Assembly: GCA_017962565.1 (NCBI GenBank)
Contig: JAGCVC010000014.1
Coordinates: forward strand, 1-42,071
Direction of reading: 5' to 3'
Length of the DNA: 42,071 nt
DNA from: Alphaproteobacteria bacterium
GTDB lineage: Bacteria; Pseudomonadota; Alphaproteobacteria; CAAHEQ01; UBA3637
A program made the position numbers and the translations under genes. The notes under the pieces were generated by a model. That model made no database searches, was not told the origin of the DNA, and was given only the letters and a program-made list of their open reading frames with translations. This document shows, in pieces, positions 1 through 7,813 of this stretch; position 1 is the first letter of the stretch; each line of letters opens with the position of its first letter.

Positions 1-156
1 ATCTTTGAGATTTTTTCGTTTTTTTACAAATATATTTATCTGTTCTTTTAGTTATAAATCACTTGTAAAACAGGCATTTCAAACACTTCTAATATACATC
101 TTGCTTTGGAAGAAAACACAAGGGTTCATAATTCTTGGATTATGTATCATTGGTCT

Positions 157-810
157 ATGACTAACGAACAAATTGTATCCAAGCAAAGAGTATCAGAACA
201 CGGAGAGGTTTTTACGAACCCTCGTGAAGTCAATGCTATGCTTGATTTAGTCAAACAAGAAACAGAACGAATAGATAGCAGATTTTTAGAACCAGCGTGT
301 GGTAAAGGAGCATTCATCTCCGAAGTGCTCCATAGAAAATTACGGATTGTAAGTGATAGATATGCCAAAAGTCCTGTTGAATATGAGAGATATGCTGTTT
401 TAGCAATTTCCAGTATCTACGGAATTGACATCTTGGAAGATAATGTTGCTGATTGCCGACAAGAAATGCTGAAAATCTTTAAGGATGAATATAAATCAGC
501 TCTAAAACAAGATTGTTCCCCAGAATGTGAAGCAAGTGTTCGTTTTATTTTGAGTAAAAACATTATTTGGGGTGATGCTTTAACATTAAAACGAGTTGAT
601 AACGATTTACCGATTGTTTTTTCGGAATGGTCTGCTGTCAATGGCAAAATGATGAAAAGACGGGACTTTTCTTTCAGCAATATACTGAATTGTTCCACAG
701 AAGGTTTGCCATTACTTTCCGATTTGAATGAAGATGTTTGGTTGCCTAAACCCATCAAAGATTTTCCTTTAACACATTATTTGGAGTTAGAAAATGCTGA
801 AAAACTATAA
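157..810 (+). CDS. Small class I SAM-dependent adenine DNA methyltransferase subunit of a restriction-modification operon
   Basis: The protein carries an N6-adenine methyltransferase motif I, FLEPACGKGAF (about residues 43-53), preceded by EHGEVFTNP, a sequence typical of restriction-system methylases near their N-terminus. No NPPY/DPPY catalytic motif is present, and the 217-aa length matches small stand-alone proteins I associate with this family, so it is probably not truncated. The next gene carries NPPY and overlaps this one by 17 bp, so the two may act as a heteromeric methylase or modify different strands; that is inference. An in-frame TTG at 106 and ATG at 142 are alternative starts. 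157 is preferred because the protein then begins MTNEQIVSKQRV, like relatives, but no clear Shine-Dalgarno sequence decides it. Confidence 0.75.
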   Translation: MTNEQIVSKQRVSEHGEVFTNPREVNAMLDLVKQETERIDSRFLEPACGKGAFISEVLHRKLRIVSDRYAKSPVEYERYAVLAISSIYGIDILEDNVADCRQEMLKIFKDEYKSALKQDCSPECEASVRFILSKNIIWGDALTLKRVDNDLPIVFSEWSAVNGKMMKRRDFSFSNILNCSTEGLPLLSDLNEDVWLPKPIKDFPLTHYLELENAEKL

Positions 811-2305
811 CCCCGATGTTTTAAGTTGTTTGGCAAACCTGTCAAATGATGAAGTTTTTACACCACCTACATTAGCAAATGCTATTTTAGATATGCTCCC
901 ACAAGAGTTATTTGAAAGCACAGAAACAACATTTTTAGACCCTTGTTGTAAAAGTGGAGTATTTTTACGAGAAATTGCCAAAAGGTTGATTAAAGGACTT
1001 GAAAAACAAATCCCAGACCTACAAGAACGATTAAATCATATCTATACCAAGCAGTTATTTGGAATTGCCATTACAGAATTGACAGCTTTACTATCAAGAC
1101 GGTCAATATATTGTTCTAAACACGCTAATGGTAAGTATTCTATTTGTAGTGCTTTTAAGGATGAAGATGGAAATATTCAATATAAGAGAACAGAACATAC
1201 TTGGGAATACGGAAGATGTATCTATTGTGGAGCAAGTCAAAGCGAATATGACCGAGATAAAACACTTGAAACCCACGCTTATCAGTTTATTCATAATCCA
1301 AAGGAGTTAAAGAAAATGAAGTTTGATGTTATTGTTGGAAATCCACCATACCAGTTGAGTTTATCAACTGATAATCAAAAAGAGGGGAGTTTGGCAAAAT
1401 CCGCAGCATTACCAATATATCAAAAATTTATAGAACAAGCACAAAAATTAAATCCCAGATATTTGACAATGATTATTCCTTCTCGCTGGTTTAGTGGAGG
1501 GCGTGGTTTGGATGAATTTAGAAAAAATATGTTAAATGATAATCGTATATCAGAAATCCACGATTTTTTTGATGCCAGCGAGTGCTTCCCAGGAATAGAT
1601 TTATCTGGAGGAGTATGTTATTTCTTATGGAGTAGAGATAGTAAAGGGAAATGTAAGTTTTGTTCTCATATTCATAATGATGTTATTATTTCAAATAGAT
1701 ACTTAAATGAATTTGGGGAGGATAAGTTTGTTCGGTTTAATCAAGCAATACCAATTTTGAATAAAATAAATTCTCTTAAAGAAGAGACATTAGATACATA
1801 TGTTAGCACACAAAATCCTTTTAGGTTAAACACTAATTTTAAGGATTTTTGTAAGCAAGATGTTAAAGATAGTGTCAAACTATATGCGTATCCAGAAAGT
1901 GGTTTTATAGAACGAAAAAAAATTACATTAAATCAATCACTCATTGACAAGTGGAAGGTCTTTACATCAAAAGCATATGGAGAACGAGGTGATTTTCCGT
2001 ATTTTGCTATTGCCAAACCATTTTTAGGAGAACCAAATTCAGCATCCACAGCAACTTATAGGATTTTAAGTATATTTGATAAAAAAGATGAAGCAATCAA
2101 TTTTATCACATATGTAAAAACCAAGTTTTTTAGATTTCTTGTTTTACTGCTTAAAAATACACAAGATGCTCCCAGAAGGGTTTATCAGTTTGTTCCATTA
2201 CAAGATTTTAATGAATCTTGGACTGATGAGAAGTTATACAAGAAATATGGTTTAACCCAAGAAGAAATTGACTTCATTGAATCAATGATACGACCAATGG
2301 AGTAA
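794..2305 (+). CDS. Eco57I-like adenine-specific DNA methyltransferase
   Basis: This 503-aa protein has a motif I-like FLDPCCKSGVF (residues 47-57) and the catalytic motif IV NPPY (183-186, in DVIVGNPPYQ), as in Eco57I-type N6-adenine methylases that protect host DNA from the partner nuclease. Between them lies a Cys/His-rich insert (C107, H110, C118, C142, C145) that could bind zinc; this is inferred from spacing only. The C-terminal half is probably the target-recognition region. The start overlaps the 3' end of the small methyltransferase gene and has GGAG about 8 bases upstream. The nuclease-helicase gene begins 5 bp after the stop, so the three genes are almost certainly co-transcribed. 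Confidence 0.85.
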   Translation: MLKNYNPDVLSCLANLSNDEVFTPPTLANAILDMLPQELFESTETTFLDPCCKSGVFLREIAKRLIKGLEKQIPDLQERLNHIYTKQLFGIAITELTALLSRRSIYCSKHANGKYSICSAFKDEDGNIQYKRTEHTWEYGRCIYCGASQSEYDRDKTLETHAYQFIHNPKELKKMKFDVIVGNPPYQLSLSTDNQKEGSLAKSAALPIYQKFIEQAQKLNPRYLTMIIPSRWFSGGRGLDEFRKNMLNDNRISEIHDFFDASECFPGIDLSGGVCYFLWSRDSKGKCKFCSHIHNDVIISNRYLNEFGEDKFVRFNQAIPILNKINSLKEETLDTYVSTQNPFRLNTNFKDFCKQDVKDSVKLYAYPESGFIERKKITLNQSLIDKWKVFTSKAYGERGDFPYFAIAKPFLGEPNSASTATYRILSIFDKKDEAINFITYVKTKFFRFLVLLLKNTQDAPRRVYQFVPLQDFNESWTDEKLYKKYGLTQEEIDFIESMIRPME

Positions 2306-2309
2306 GCAA

Positions 2310-4850
2310 ATGATAGATAACAATTTTTTTCCAGCAAGACCACAAGCAAACCCAACTATCTATGCTTATGCAGATAATAACCCACAATACAAAGGATTGT
2401 TAAAAGTTGGTTATACCATTAAAACCGCAAAAGAACGAGTTGCCGAACAATACCCAACTGCCAGACCAAATGAAGTTCCATACACAATTGTGCTGGATGA
2501 ACCCGCCTTAAAAGAAAATGGCACAAGTTTCACCGACCACGAAGTTCATAGATTATTGGAAAAAAATGGTTTTTACAGATTACCAGATGAAAATGGTAAG
2601 AAAACCGAATGGTTTAGATGTTCCGTTCAAGATGTAATGAATGCTATTCAGTCAATTCGTTTAGGAAAAGATTTGGAACTTGCCAGAACTGAAACTTTTT
2701 CAATGAGACCAGAACAAGAAGAAGCAGTCAATAAAACTGCAGAATACTTCACTCAATATCATGAAGAAAATCCAGATAAAATCCCACATTTCCTATGGAA
2801 TGCCAAGATGAGATTTGGAAAAACATTTGCTTCTTACCAATTAGCAAAGAAAATGGGGTGGAAACGGATTTTGGTTCTAACTTTCAAACCAGCAGTTCAA
2901 GATGCTTGGGAAACCGACCTAAATACTCATATTGACTTTGAAGGTTGGCAATTCATTTGTAATAGAGGTAAGAAAGCAGATGAATGTATTTTGGATGTAG
3001 AACACCTGAATAAGAGCAAACCGATTGTTTGTTTTGGTTCTTTCCAAGATTTTTTAGGAACAAACAAAGAAGGTGGTATCAAAACCAAAAATGAGTGGGT
3101 GCATACGACAAATTGGGATTGTGTGATATTAGATGAATACCATTTTGGTTCTTGGAGAGAGAGTGCCAAAGAATTGTTTGAAGCAGAAGGCAAAAAAGAA
3201 CAAGAATATGGTGAAGGTATTGGTATTGAAGATTTTGATGAAGAGATTATGCCAATTACAACCAAACACTATCTATACCTATCTGGAACACCATTTCGTG
3301 CTATCAACTCTGGTGAGTTTATTGAAGAACAAATCTATAACTGGACTTATGCTGACGAACAACGAGCAAAAGCAAATTGGAAAGGCAAAAATAACCCTTA
3401 TGCCAGTTTGCCAAGAATGGTGATGATGACCTATCAACTGCCAGATAGTATCAAAGAAGTTGCCAGTAAGGGTGAGTTCAATGAGTTTGACCTAAATGTG
3501 TTCTTTTCAGCAGATGGTGAAAAAGATAATGCCAAGTTCAAATATGAAACAGAAGTCCAAAAGTGGTTAGATTTGATACGAGGTGCTTTTGAAGAAACGA
3601 CCATAGATAACTTGAAAATGGGTGCTAAAAAACCACCTATGCCATTTGATGATAGCAGATTAAAAGATGTTTTAACACATACTTTCTGGTTTTTACCATC
3701 TGTTGCTTCGTGTTATGCTATGGCAAACCTGTTAAAAAGACGAACAAATAAATTCTACCACGATTATAAAGTGATTATTGCTGCTGGAACATCAGCAGGT
3801 ATTGGTGTAAATGCTTTACCACCTGTGTATCAAGCAATGGAGAACCCATTAGAAACCAAAACAATTACTCTATCTTGTGGTAAATTGACAACTGGTGTAT
3901 CTGTTAAACCTTGGTCTGGTATCTTTATGCTTCGTAATTCTTCATCACCAGAAACCTATTTCCAAGCAAGTTTTCGGGTTCAAACCCCTTGGGTTATTAG
4001 TAATCCAACAGGTAAAGACCCAAATGCAGTTCAGATTATGAAACCAGAATGCTATGTGCTTGATTTTGCACCAGATAGAGCATTAAAACAAATTGCTGAT
4101 TATAGTTGCCGATTGAATATTGACGAAAAATCAAACCCAGAAAAGAAGGTTGAAGAGTTTATCCAGTTCTTACCAGTTTTGGCATATGATGGCAGTTCTA
4201 TGAGACAAATAGATGCCGAAGGTATCCTAGATATAGCAATGAGTGGGACAACTGCTACATTACTTGCCAGAAGATGGGAGAGTGCTTTATTAGTCAATGT
4301 TGATAATGATACTTTACAGAGGTTGATGAATAATAAAGATGCTTTGGATGCTTTAATGAGTATTGAAGGATTTAGAAATCTGAATAAGGATATTGAAACC
4401 ATTATCAACAAATCCAATGCTGTAAAGGACTTAAAGAAGAAATCAGCAGATAAAGAACTAACCCAAAAAGAGAAGAAAGAACTAACAGAAGAAGAGAAAA
4501 AGTTTAAGTCAATGAGAAAGCAAATCCAAGAAAAACTTATCAAGTTTGCTACTCGTGTGCCAATCTTTATGTTCCTAACCGATTACAGAGAAAGAACTTT
4601 GCGAGATGTGATTACAAAATTAGAACCTCAATTATTCAAAAAAGTATGTGGATTAAAAATTAGTGATTTTGAATTATTAGTAAGTTTGGGTGTGTTTAAT
4701 GGTGCTTTGATGAATGATGCTGTTTATAAGTTCAAACGATATGAAGATAGTAGTTTAGAATATGCTGGTATCAACAAGCACGAGGGAGAAGATATAGGAT
4801 TGTATGATACGACAATTACTCGTGAAGAAGCAGAAATTGTTGGTATGTAG
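2310..4850 (+). CDS. Restriction subunit: GIY-YIG (T5orf172-like) nuclease fused to a DEAD-type helicase/translocase
   Basis: An N-terminal segment (residues 17-110) has IYAY, LKVGYT and a downstream DHEVHRLLEKNGFYR, matching the T5orf172 branch of the GIY-YIG nucleases. It is followed by a superfamily 2 helicase core: RPEQ (133-136), Walker A AKMRFGKT (165-172), DEYH box (275-278), SGTPF motif III (325-329), TTGVSV near 527-532 and QASFRVQ motif VI (552-558). A Lys/Glu-rich charged helix spans about 710-760. It is probably the endonuclease and DNA translocase of the restriction system modified by the two upstream methylases. GGAG sits about 9 bases before the ATG. The cleavage mode and recognition site cannot be read from sequence. 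Confidence 0.85.
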   Translation: MIDNNFFPARPQANPTIYAYADNNPQYKGLLKVGYTIKTAKERVAEQYPTARPNEVPYTIVLDEPALKENGTSFTDHEVHRLLEKNGFYRLPDENGKKTEWFRCSVQDVMNAIQSIRLGKDLELARTETFSMRPEQEEAVNKTAEYFTQYHEENPDKIPHFLWNAKMRFGKTFASYQLAKKMGWKRILVLTFKPAVQDAWETDLNTHIDFEGWQFICNRGKKADECILDVEHLNKSKPIVCFGSFQDFLGTNKEGGIKTKNEWVHTTNWDCVILDEYHFGSWRESAKELFEAEGKKEQEYGEGIGIEDFDEEIMPITTKHYLYLSGTPFRAINSGEFIEEQIYNWTYADEQRAKANWKGKNNPYASLPRMVMMTYQLPDSIKEVASKGEFNEFDLNVFFSADGEKDNAKFKYETEVQKWLDLIRGAFEETTIDNLKMGAKKPPMPFDDSRLKDVLTHTFWFLPSVASCYAMANLLKRRTNKFYHDYKVIIAAGTSAGIGVNALPPVYQAMENPLETKTITLSCGKLTTGVSVKPWSGIFMLRNSSSPETYFQASFRVQTPWVISNPTGKDPNAVQIMKPECYVLDFAPDRALKQIADYSCRLNIDEKSNPEKKVEEFIQFLPVLAYDGSSMRQIDAEGILDIAMSGTTATLLARRWESALLVNVDNDTLQRLMNNKDALDALMSIEGFRNLNKDIETIINKSNAVKDLKKKSADKELTQKEKKELTEEEKKFKSMRKQIQEKLIKFATRVPIFMFLTDYRERTLRDVITKLEPQLFKKVCGLKISDFELLVSLGVFNGALMNDAVYKFKRYEDSSLEYAGINKHEGEDIGLYDTTITREEAEIVGM

Positions 4851-4852
4851 AG

Positions 4853-5380
4853 ATGAAGAAAGTTCTACTATGTTTATTATTATTGTTTAGCACAACAGCA
4901 TTTGGAAAAATAGAAGTATATTTTTCTCCATCAACTGATTGTGAGGACAAATTAGTAGATTTAATCAACAATTCAACAGAGACAATAGATGTTGCTGTAT
5001 ATTCTATCAACAATGACAATATAGTAAATGCTTTGAAGAAAGCACAAGATAGAGGAGTTAGAATGAGAGTTCTAACAGATAGAACACAAGCATCAGGCAA
5101 ATCATCCAAAGTTAGAGAACTTTATGATAGTGGAGTAAATATTAAAGTTCATAGCAAACATAAGATAGAACATAACAAGTTTGCTATATTTGATGGCAAA
5201 ATGGCAAGCACGGGTTCATATAATTGGACTAATCCAGCATCTAATAAGAATAGTGAGAATTGTGTATTCTTTATAGAAGAGCAAGAAGTTATAGCGAAAT
5301 ATCAAGAACGATTTGATTATCTTTGGGAAATAAACACCAAAAATGCTTCTGATACTTGGTTTAACAAGTTTTCTAAATAA
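4853..5380 (+). CDS. Exported phospholipase D-family nuclease (single HKD motif)
   Basis: The protein of 175 aa begins with a Sec signal peptide (MKKVLLCLLLLFSTTAFG), so the mature enzyme should be periplasmic or secreted. It carries one HKD motif, HNKFAIFD, followed by GSYNWT and a conserved-type SEN, as in the plasmid nuclease Nuc family. Those enzymes dimerise to form one active site and cut nucleic acid without strong sequence preference; phosphodiesters other than DNA are possible. The ATG lies two bases after the restriction-subunit stop, indicating translational coupling. A signal-bearing nuclease as fourth gene of a restriction operon is unusual, because its product would not meet cytoplasmic DNA. 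Confidence 0.85.
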   Translation: MKKVLLCLLLLFSTTAFGKIEVYFSPSTDCEDKLVDLINNSTETIDVAVYSINNDNIVNALKKAQDRGVRMRVLTDRTQASGKSSKVRELYDSGVNIKVHSKHKIEHNKFAIFDGKMASTGSYNWTNPASNKNSENCVFFIEEQEVIAKYQERFDYLWEINTKNASDTWFNKFSK

Positions 5381-5390
5381 TAATAGAAGC

Positions 5391-5424
5391 AAATTATTAC
5401 ATTCATAAATAATTTTTAATTTTT
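5391..5424 (+). terminator. Possible A/T-only terminator after the nuclease gene
   Basis: AAATTATT (5391-5398) can pair with AATAATTT (5408-5415) and is followed by a long T-rich run. The stem has no G/C pairs, so it may be a weak terminator or chance in an AT-rich gap. It lies 10 bp after the phospholipase D-family gene and before the next ribosome binding site, which would make the restriction operon and the downstream trio separate units. Confidence 0.35.
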
Positions 5425-5486
5425 TTTAATAAATACATTTATGGATGATGCTTTATGTATCTTCTATATTAAATAAGGAGAATAAA

Positions 5487-5840
5487 ATGATGTGGGATTT
5501 TGACCCAGAATATGAGGATATGCCAGATGATTTAGCATTACTCATTTGTGAAACTACTTCAAAAGATAAATTAGAATACATAAAAAAAGTGAAAATGTTT
5601 GCTACTTGCTGCGGAATGTGTAGAGGTGAAGATGAGTTTTCTTTGGGGTGGTTAGATAAAAGTAGAAATTATTATTCAGAAATAACGGAAAAAAAAGAAA
5701 TGCCGACTGATAGATGTATTCGTCATTTGATTTGGAGATTACGAGAAGAATATGAAGATGATAGAGCAAGCAGTGATGTAATAAAGCGACTAATATATGA
5801 AGGTAAGAAACTTCTTGCCGATAAGAAATCTGCTAAATGA
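5487..5840 (+). CDS. Small hypothetical protein, paralogue A of a flanking pair
   Basis: The start at 5487 is chosen because AAGGAG lies 6 bases before it; an upstream in-frame ATG at 5445 has no such site. The 117-aa acidic protein is clearly related to the product of 6468-6839. Both contain the pattern L-x-Y-I-x-K-V-K, then G-x-C, then S-x-x-W-L-x-K-x(3)-YY, then MP-x(3)-C-I-x-H-L. The WL-x-K-x-x-x-YY block recalls short alphaproteobacterial proteins of the DUF6626 type; this is from memory and unverified. The predicted fold is small and helical, possibly nucleic-acid binding. It is first in a tight three-gene unit. Function unknown. Confidence 0.75.
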   Translation: MMWDFDPEYEDMPDDLALLICETTSKDKLEYIKKVKMFATCCGMCRGEDEFSLGWLDKSRNYYSEITEKKEMPTDRCIRHLIWRLREEYEDDRASSDVIKRLIYEGKKLLADKKSAK

Positions 5841-5850
5841 GGTATTTTTT

Positions 5851-6468
5851 ATGTTAAATGCTTTACCTATTAGTATTCCAAAAGATGTTATAAATGTTTT
5901 AGATAATTTGGATTTACTGAAAGAAAACCAGTTTTTAATAGATACTGATATTTTTTATCATAATGTTCCTGTAAGGGGAGCATTTATTGAAGATGACTTG
6001 AATAATCGTATAGATTTAAGTGTTGGTGATATATTGAATATACAAACACTGGTGAGAGAAAAAACATTAGATAGGCAAGTTCCAAACGATTTGTTTTTCT
6101 ATCAACTTCAATATAGTGGAATAAATCATATTGGTATTTTATTTGCAGTTGATAGAAACTTAAAAATATATGGAATCCCTGTGGATAGTATTTCTTTTAA
6201 GTTTAGTGATTTGTATAAACAATTGGGATTCAAGAACCTTTGTAATGGAAACGATGCTTTTTTTGGAGATTATATGACACCTTCGTTTGCTAATGTTTTA
6301 CAACTCGTATCATCATTAAACAAAAACATTCTGTTTAGCGAATATGTTTTCAAGCGATTAGGTAGAAGACCTCTATTTCCATATACAGAACAACCATTTC
6401 TATTTCCGACTGATACAGAAGGAAAATACATCATATCAACAATTAGAAATAAAATGAGGAAATTATAA
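5851..6468 (+). CDS. Hypothetical protein, 205 aa, between the two paralogues
   Basis: I do not recognise this protein. The start at 5851 is preferred over the in-frame ATG at 5797, because 5797 lies inside the upstream gene and GAGG sits about 9 bases before 5851. There is no signal peptide or transmembrane segment. The sequence looks like a mixed alpha/beta soluble protein with a central hydrophobic strand (HIGILFAV) and many aromatic residues, and ends in a basic tail (RNKMRKL). It begins 10 bp after paralogue A, and its stop shares one base with the start of paralogue B, so the three are translationally linked. Its AT-rich composition resembles the rest of the island. Confidence 0.65.
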   Translation: MLNALPISIPKDVINVLDNLDLLKENQFLIDTDIFYHNVPVRGAFIEDDLNNRIDLSVGDILNIQTLVREKTLDRQVPNDLFFYQLQYSGINHIGILFAVDRNLKIYGIPVDSISFKFSDLYKQLGFKNLCNGNDAFFGDYMTPSFANVLQLVSSLNKNILFSEYVFKRLGRRPLFPYTEQPFLFPTDTEGKYIISTIRNKMRKL

Positions 6469-6839
6469 TGGATATGAGTTTTTTATTTGATGATGAAGAA
6501 AAACAGATTGAAAATGATAATTCATTCTTAAATATGCCATCATCTAATGAATTGAGATACATAACAAAGGTAAAACAATATTTAATGATATTGGGTTTAT
6601 GTAAAAATAATTGTGATTATAGTATAAATTGGTTAGGAAAAGCGAAGCATTATTATGGAATGAGTGTTTGTGAGAACAGAATGCCAAGCATTTCTTGTCT
6701 TATTCATCTATTTGGTAAATTAGCAGATGAAAAAGAGAGATATGAAGAAATTGGAAAAAAGGGAATTGCTATAAAAATAGATAAATTACTTGATGAAGCA
6801 AGGCAACATTTATTCAAGAAAATAACAAAAAGATTGTAA
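6468..6839 (+). CDS. Small hypothetical protein, paralogue B of a flanking pair
   Basis: This 123-aa protein shares with the product of 5487-5840 the core L-R/E-YI-x-KVK, G-[LM]-C, S-x-x-WL-x-K-x(3)-YY, MP and C-[IL]-I/R-HL. The two genes probably arose by duplication and then diverged considerably. The ATG shares its A with the TAA of the preceding gene and has GAGGAAA upstream. No signal peptide or membrane segment is seen; the C-terminus is Lys-rich. A link to DUF6626-like proteins is possible but unverified. The gene ends 29 bp before the inverted repeat at 6869-6914. Confidence 0.7.
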   Translation: MDMSFLFDDEEKQIENDNSFLNMPSSNELRYITKVKQYLMILGLCKNNCDYSINWLGKAKHYYGMSVCENRMPSISCLIHLFGKLADEKERYEEIGKKGIAIKIDKLLDEARQHLFKKITKRL

Positions 6840-6868
6840 AAACAGAGTATAACCAGACCGAACACAAA

Positions 6869-6914
6869 AAAAGTGTAAAATCCAAGTTAAAATCCTTGGC
6901 AATTTTACACTTTT
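6869..6914. repeat. Strong imperfect hairpin upstream of the serine recombinase gene
   Basis: AAAAGTGTAAAAT (6869-6881) is the exact reverse complement of ATTTTACACTTTT (6902-6914). Inside it, CCAAG (6882-6886) pairs with CTTGG (6895-6899), leaving a 2-base bulge and an 8-base loop. The structure ends in TTTT on the + strand and may terminate the upstream trio. It could equally be a recombinase subsite, because related TGTAAA/TTTACA elements follow immediately. Confidence 0.6.
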
Positions 6915-6921
6915 ATGTTAT

Positions 6922-6953
6922 TGTAAAGTGATATTTAAGATTTACATTTTACA
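6922..6953. promoter_or_regulatory. TGTAAA-N13-TTTACA dyad, possible operator or resolution site
   Basis: TGTAAA (6922-6927) and TTTACA (6941-6946) form an inverted repeat 13 bases apart directly before the recombinase gene. ATTTTACA appears at 6902-6909, 6946-6953 and, beyond the gene, at 7574-7581; its reverse complement is at 6874-6881. Serine recombinases of this class usually bind dyads close to their own genes, so this may be a crossover or autoregulatory site. That assignment is inference. Confidence 0.4.
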
Positions 6954-6967
6954 GAAAGGCATAGAAA

Positions 6968-7513
6968 ATGGAGTTTGGTTATCAAAGAACAAGTAGCACA
7001 AGTCAAAATATTGAAAGGCAATTGGTAGATGTAAAATTGGATAGAGTGTTTGAAGAGCAACTATCAGGCAAAGATAGGAACAGACCCCAGTTGGAATTGT
7101 TGTTGTCAATTTTAAGAGAAGGAGATGTTGTCCATATCCATAGTATGGATAGATTAGCAAGAAACACCAGAGATTTACTCAATTTGGTTGAAGAAATTAC
7201 TGGTAAGGGATGTAAAGTCATATTCCACACAGAACATTTAACATTTGAACCTAATAAGAATGACCCATACCAGCAGTTGATGATGACTATGTTGGCAGCA
7301 GTTGCACAACTTGAAAGAAGTTTGATTTTACAGAGACAAAAAGAAGGTATTGCTATTGCTAAACAAAAAGGCAAATACAAAGGTGGAAAAAACAAATTAT
7401 CACCAGAACAAGTGCTGGAATTGAAAGAATTATCTAAAACAAAGAGTATTACTTCGTTGGCAAAAAAGTTTGGAATCACCAGACCAACTTGTTATGCCTA
7501 TTTGAAAAACTGA
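6968..7513 (+). CDS. Serine recombinase (resolvase/invertase type)
   Basis: The 181-aa length is standard for small serine resolvases and DNA invertases. The catalytic serine aligns to S9 in GYQRTSS. SMDRLARN matches the conserved arginine motif, and AQLERSLILQRQKEG matches the start of the long E helix. The C-terminus (from about residue 140) is a Hin-like helix-turn-helix, with SITSLAKKFGITRPTCYAYL as its recognition region. AGAAAGG lies about 9 bases before the ATG. The enzyme could resolve or invert DNA at the dyads just upstream. No large inverted segment is obvious in the window, so which reaction it performs is unknown. It marks the right end of the accessory island. Confidence 0.9.
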   Translation: MEFGYQRTSSTSQNIERQLVDVKLDRVFEEQLSGKDRNRPQLELLLSILREGDVVHIHSMDRLARNTRDLLNLVEEITGKGCKVIFHTEHLTFEPNKNDPYQQLMMTMLAAVAQLERSLILQRQKEGIAIAKQKGKYKGGKNKLSPEQVLELKELSKTKSITSLAKKFGITRPTCYAYLKN

Positions 7514-7598
7514 TGGTCGGATTAGAGAACAAAAATGTAGAATATATGTAGCAAGAGGAGTAATTAAAAAAATATTTTACATAAAAAAGTCAAAAAAT

Positions 7599-7634
7599 AA
7601 TCCTTATAACTCATTGAATTATAAGGATTTTTTT
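7599..7634. terminator. Bidirectional rho-independent terminator
   Basis: AATCCTTATAA (7599-7609) and TTATAAGGATT (7619-7629) form a perfect 11-bp stem with a 9-base loop. T5 follows on the + strand, and an A-run before the stem gives a T-run on the - strand. It can end both the recombinase transcript and the tRNA-fMet transcript. Confidence 0.85.
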
Positions 7635-7636
7635 AT

Positions 7637-7714
<78 letters not shown>

Positions 7715-7733
7715 ATAAAAAAATAATAGGGGT

Positions 7734-7761
7734 ATTATACAACCAAAAATCCTTTTGTCAA
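7734..7761 (-). promoter_or_regulatory. Sigma-70 promoter of tRNA-fMet
   Basis: On the - strand, TTGACA (7756-7761) and TATAAT (7734-7739) are separated by 16 bases. Both hexamers are perfect consensus. The -10 box lies about 20 bases before the tRNA 5' end, as expected for a stable RNA gene. Confidence 0.85.
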
Positions 7762-7813
7762 TACCCTTTTTGATATTTTATTTAATTTATATAAAACCGG
7801 TAAAATAAGCGAT

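Noticed and set aside
1-105. Promoter of the restriction operon
   Set aside because: TTGTAA near 63 and TAATAT near 90 are 21 bases apart, too far for a standard promoter; the true one may lie outside the window.
106-810. First methyltransferase considered a truncated pseudogene
   Set aside because: The length and the translational overlap with the next gene fit an intact small subunit; no interrupted homology to the missing motif is seen nearby.
157-7513. Island called foreign on base composition
   Set aside because: Sample lines of the island and of rpoC have similar G+C by eye, so composition alone does not support recent transfer.
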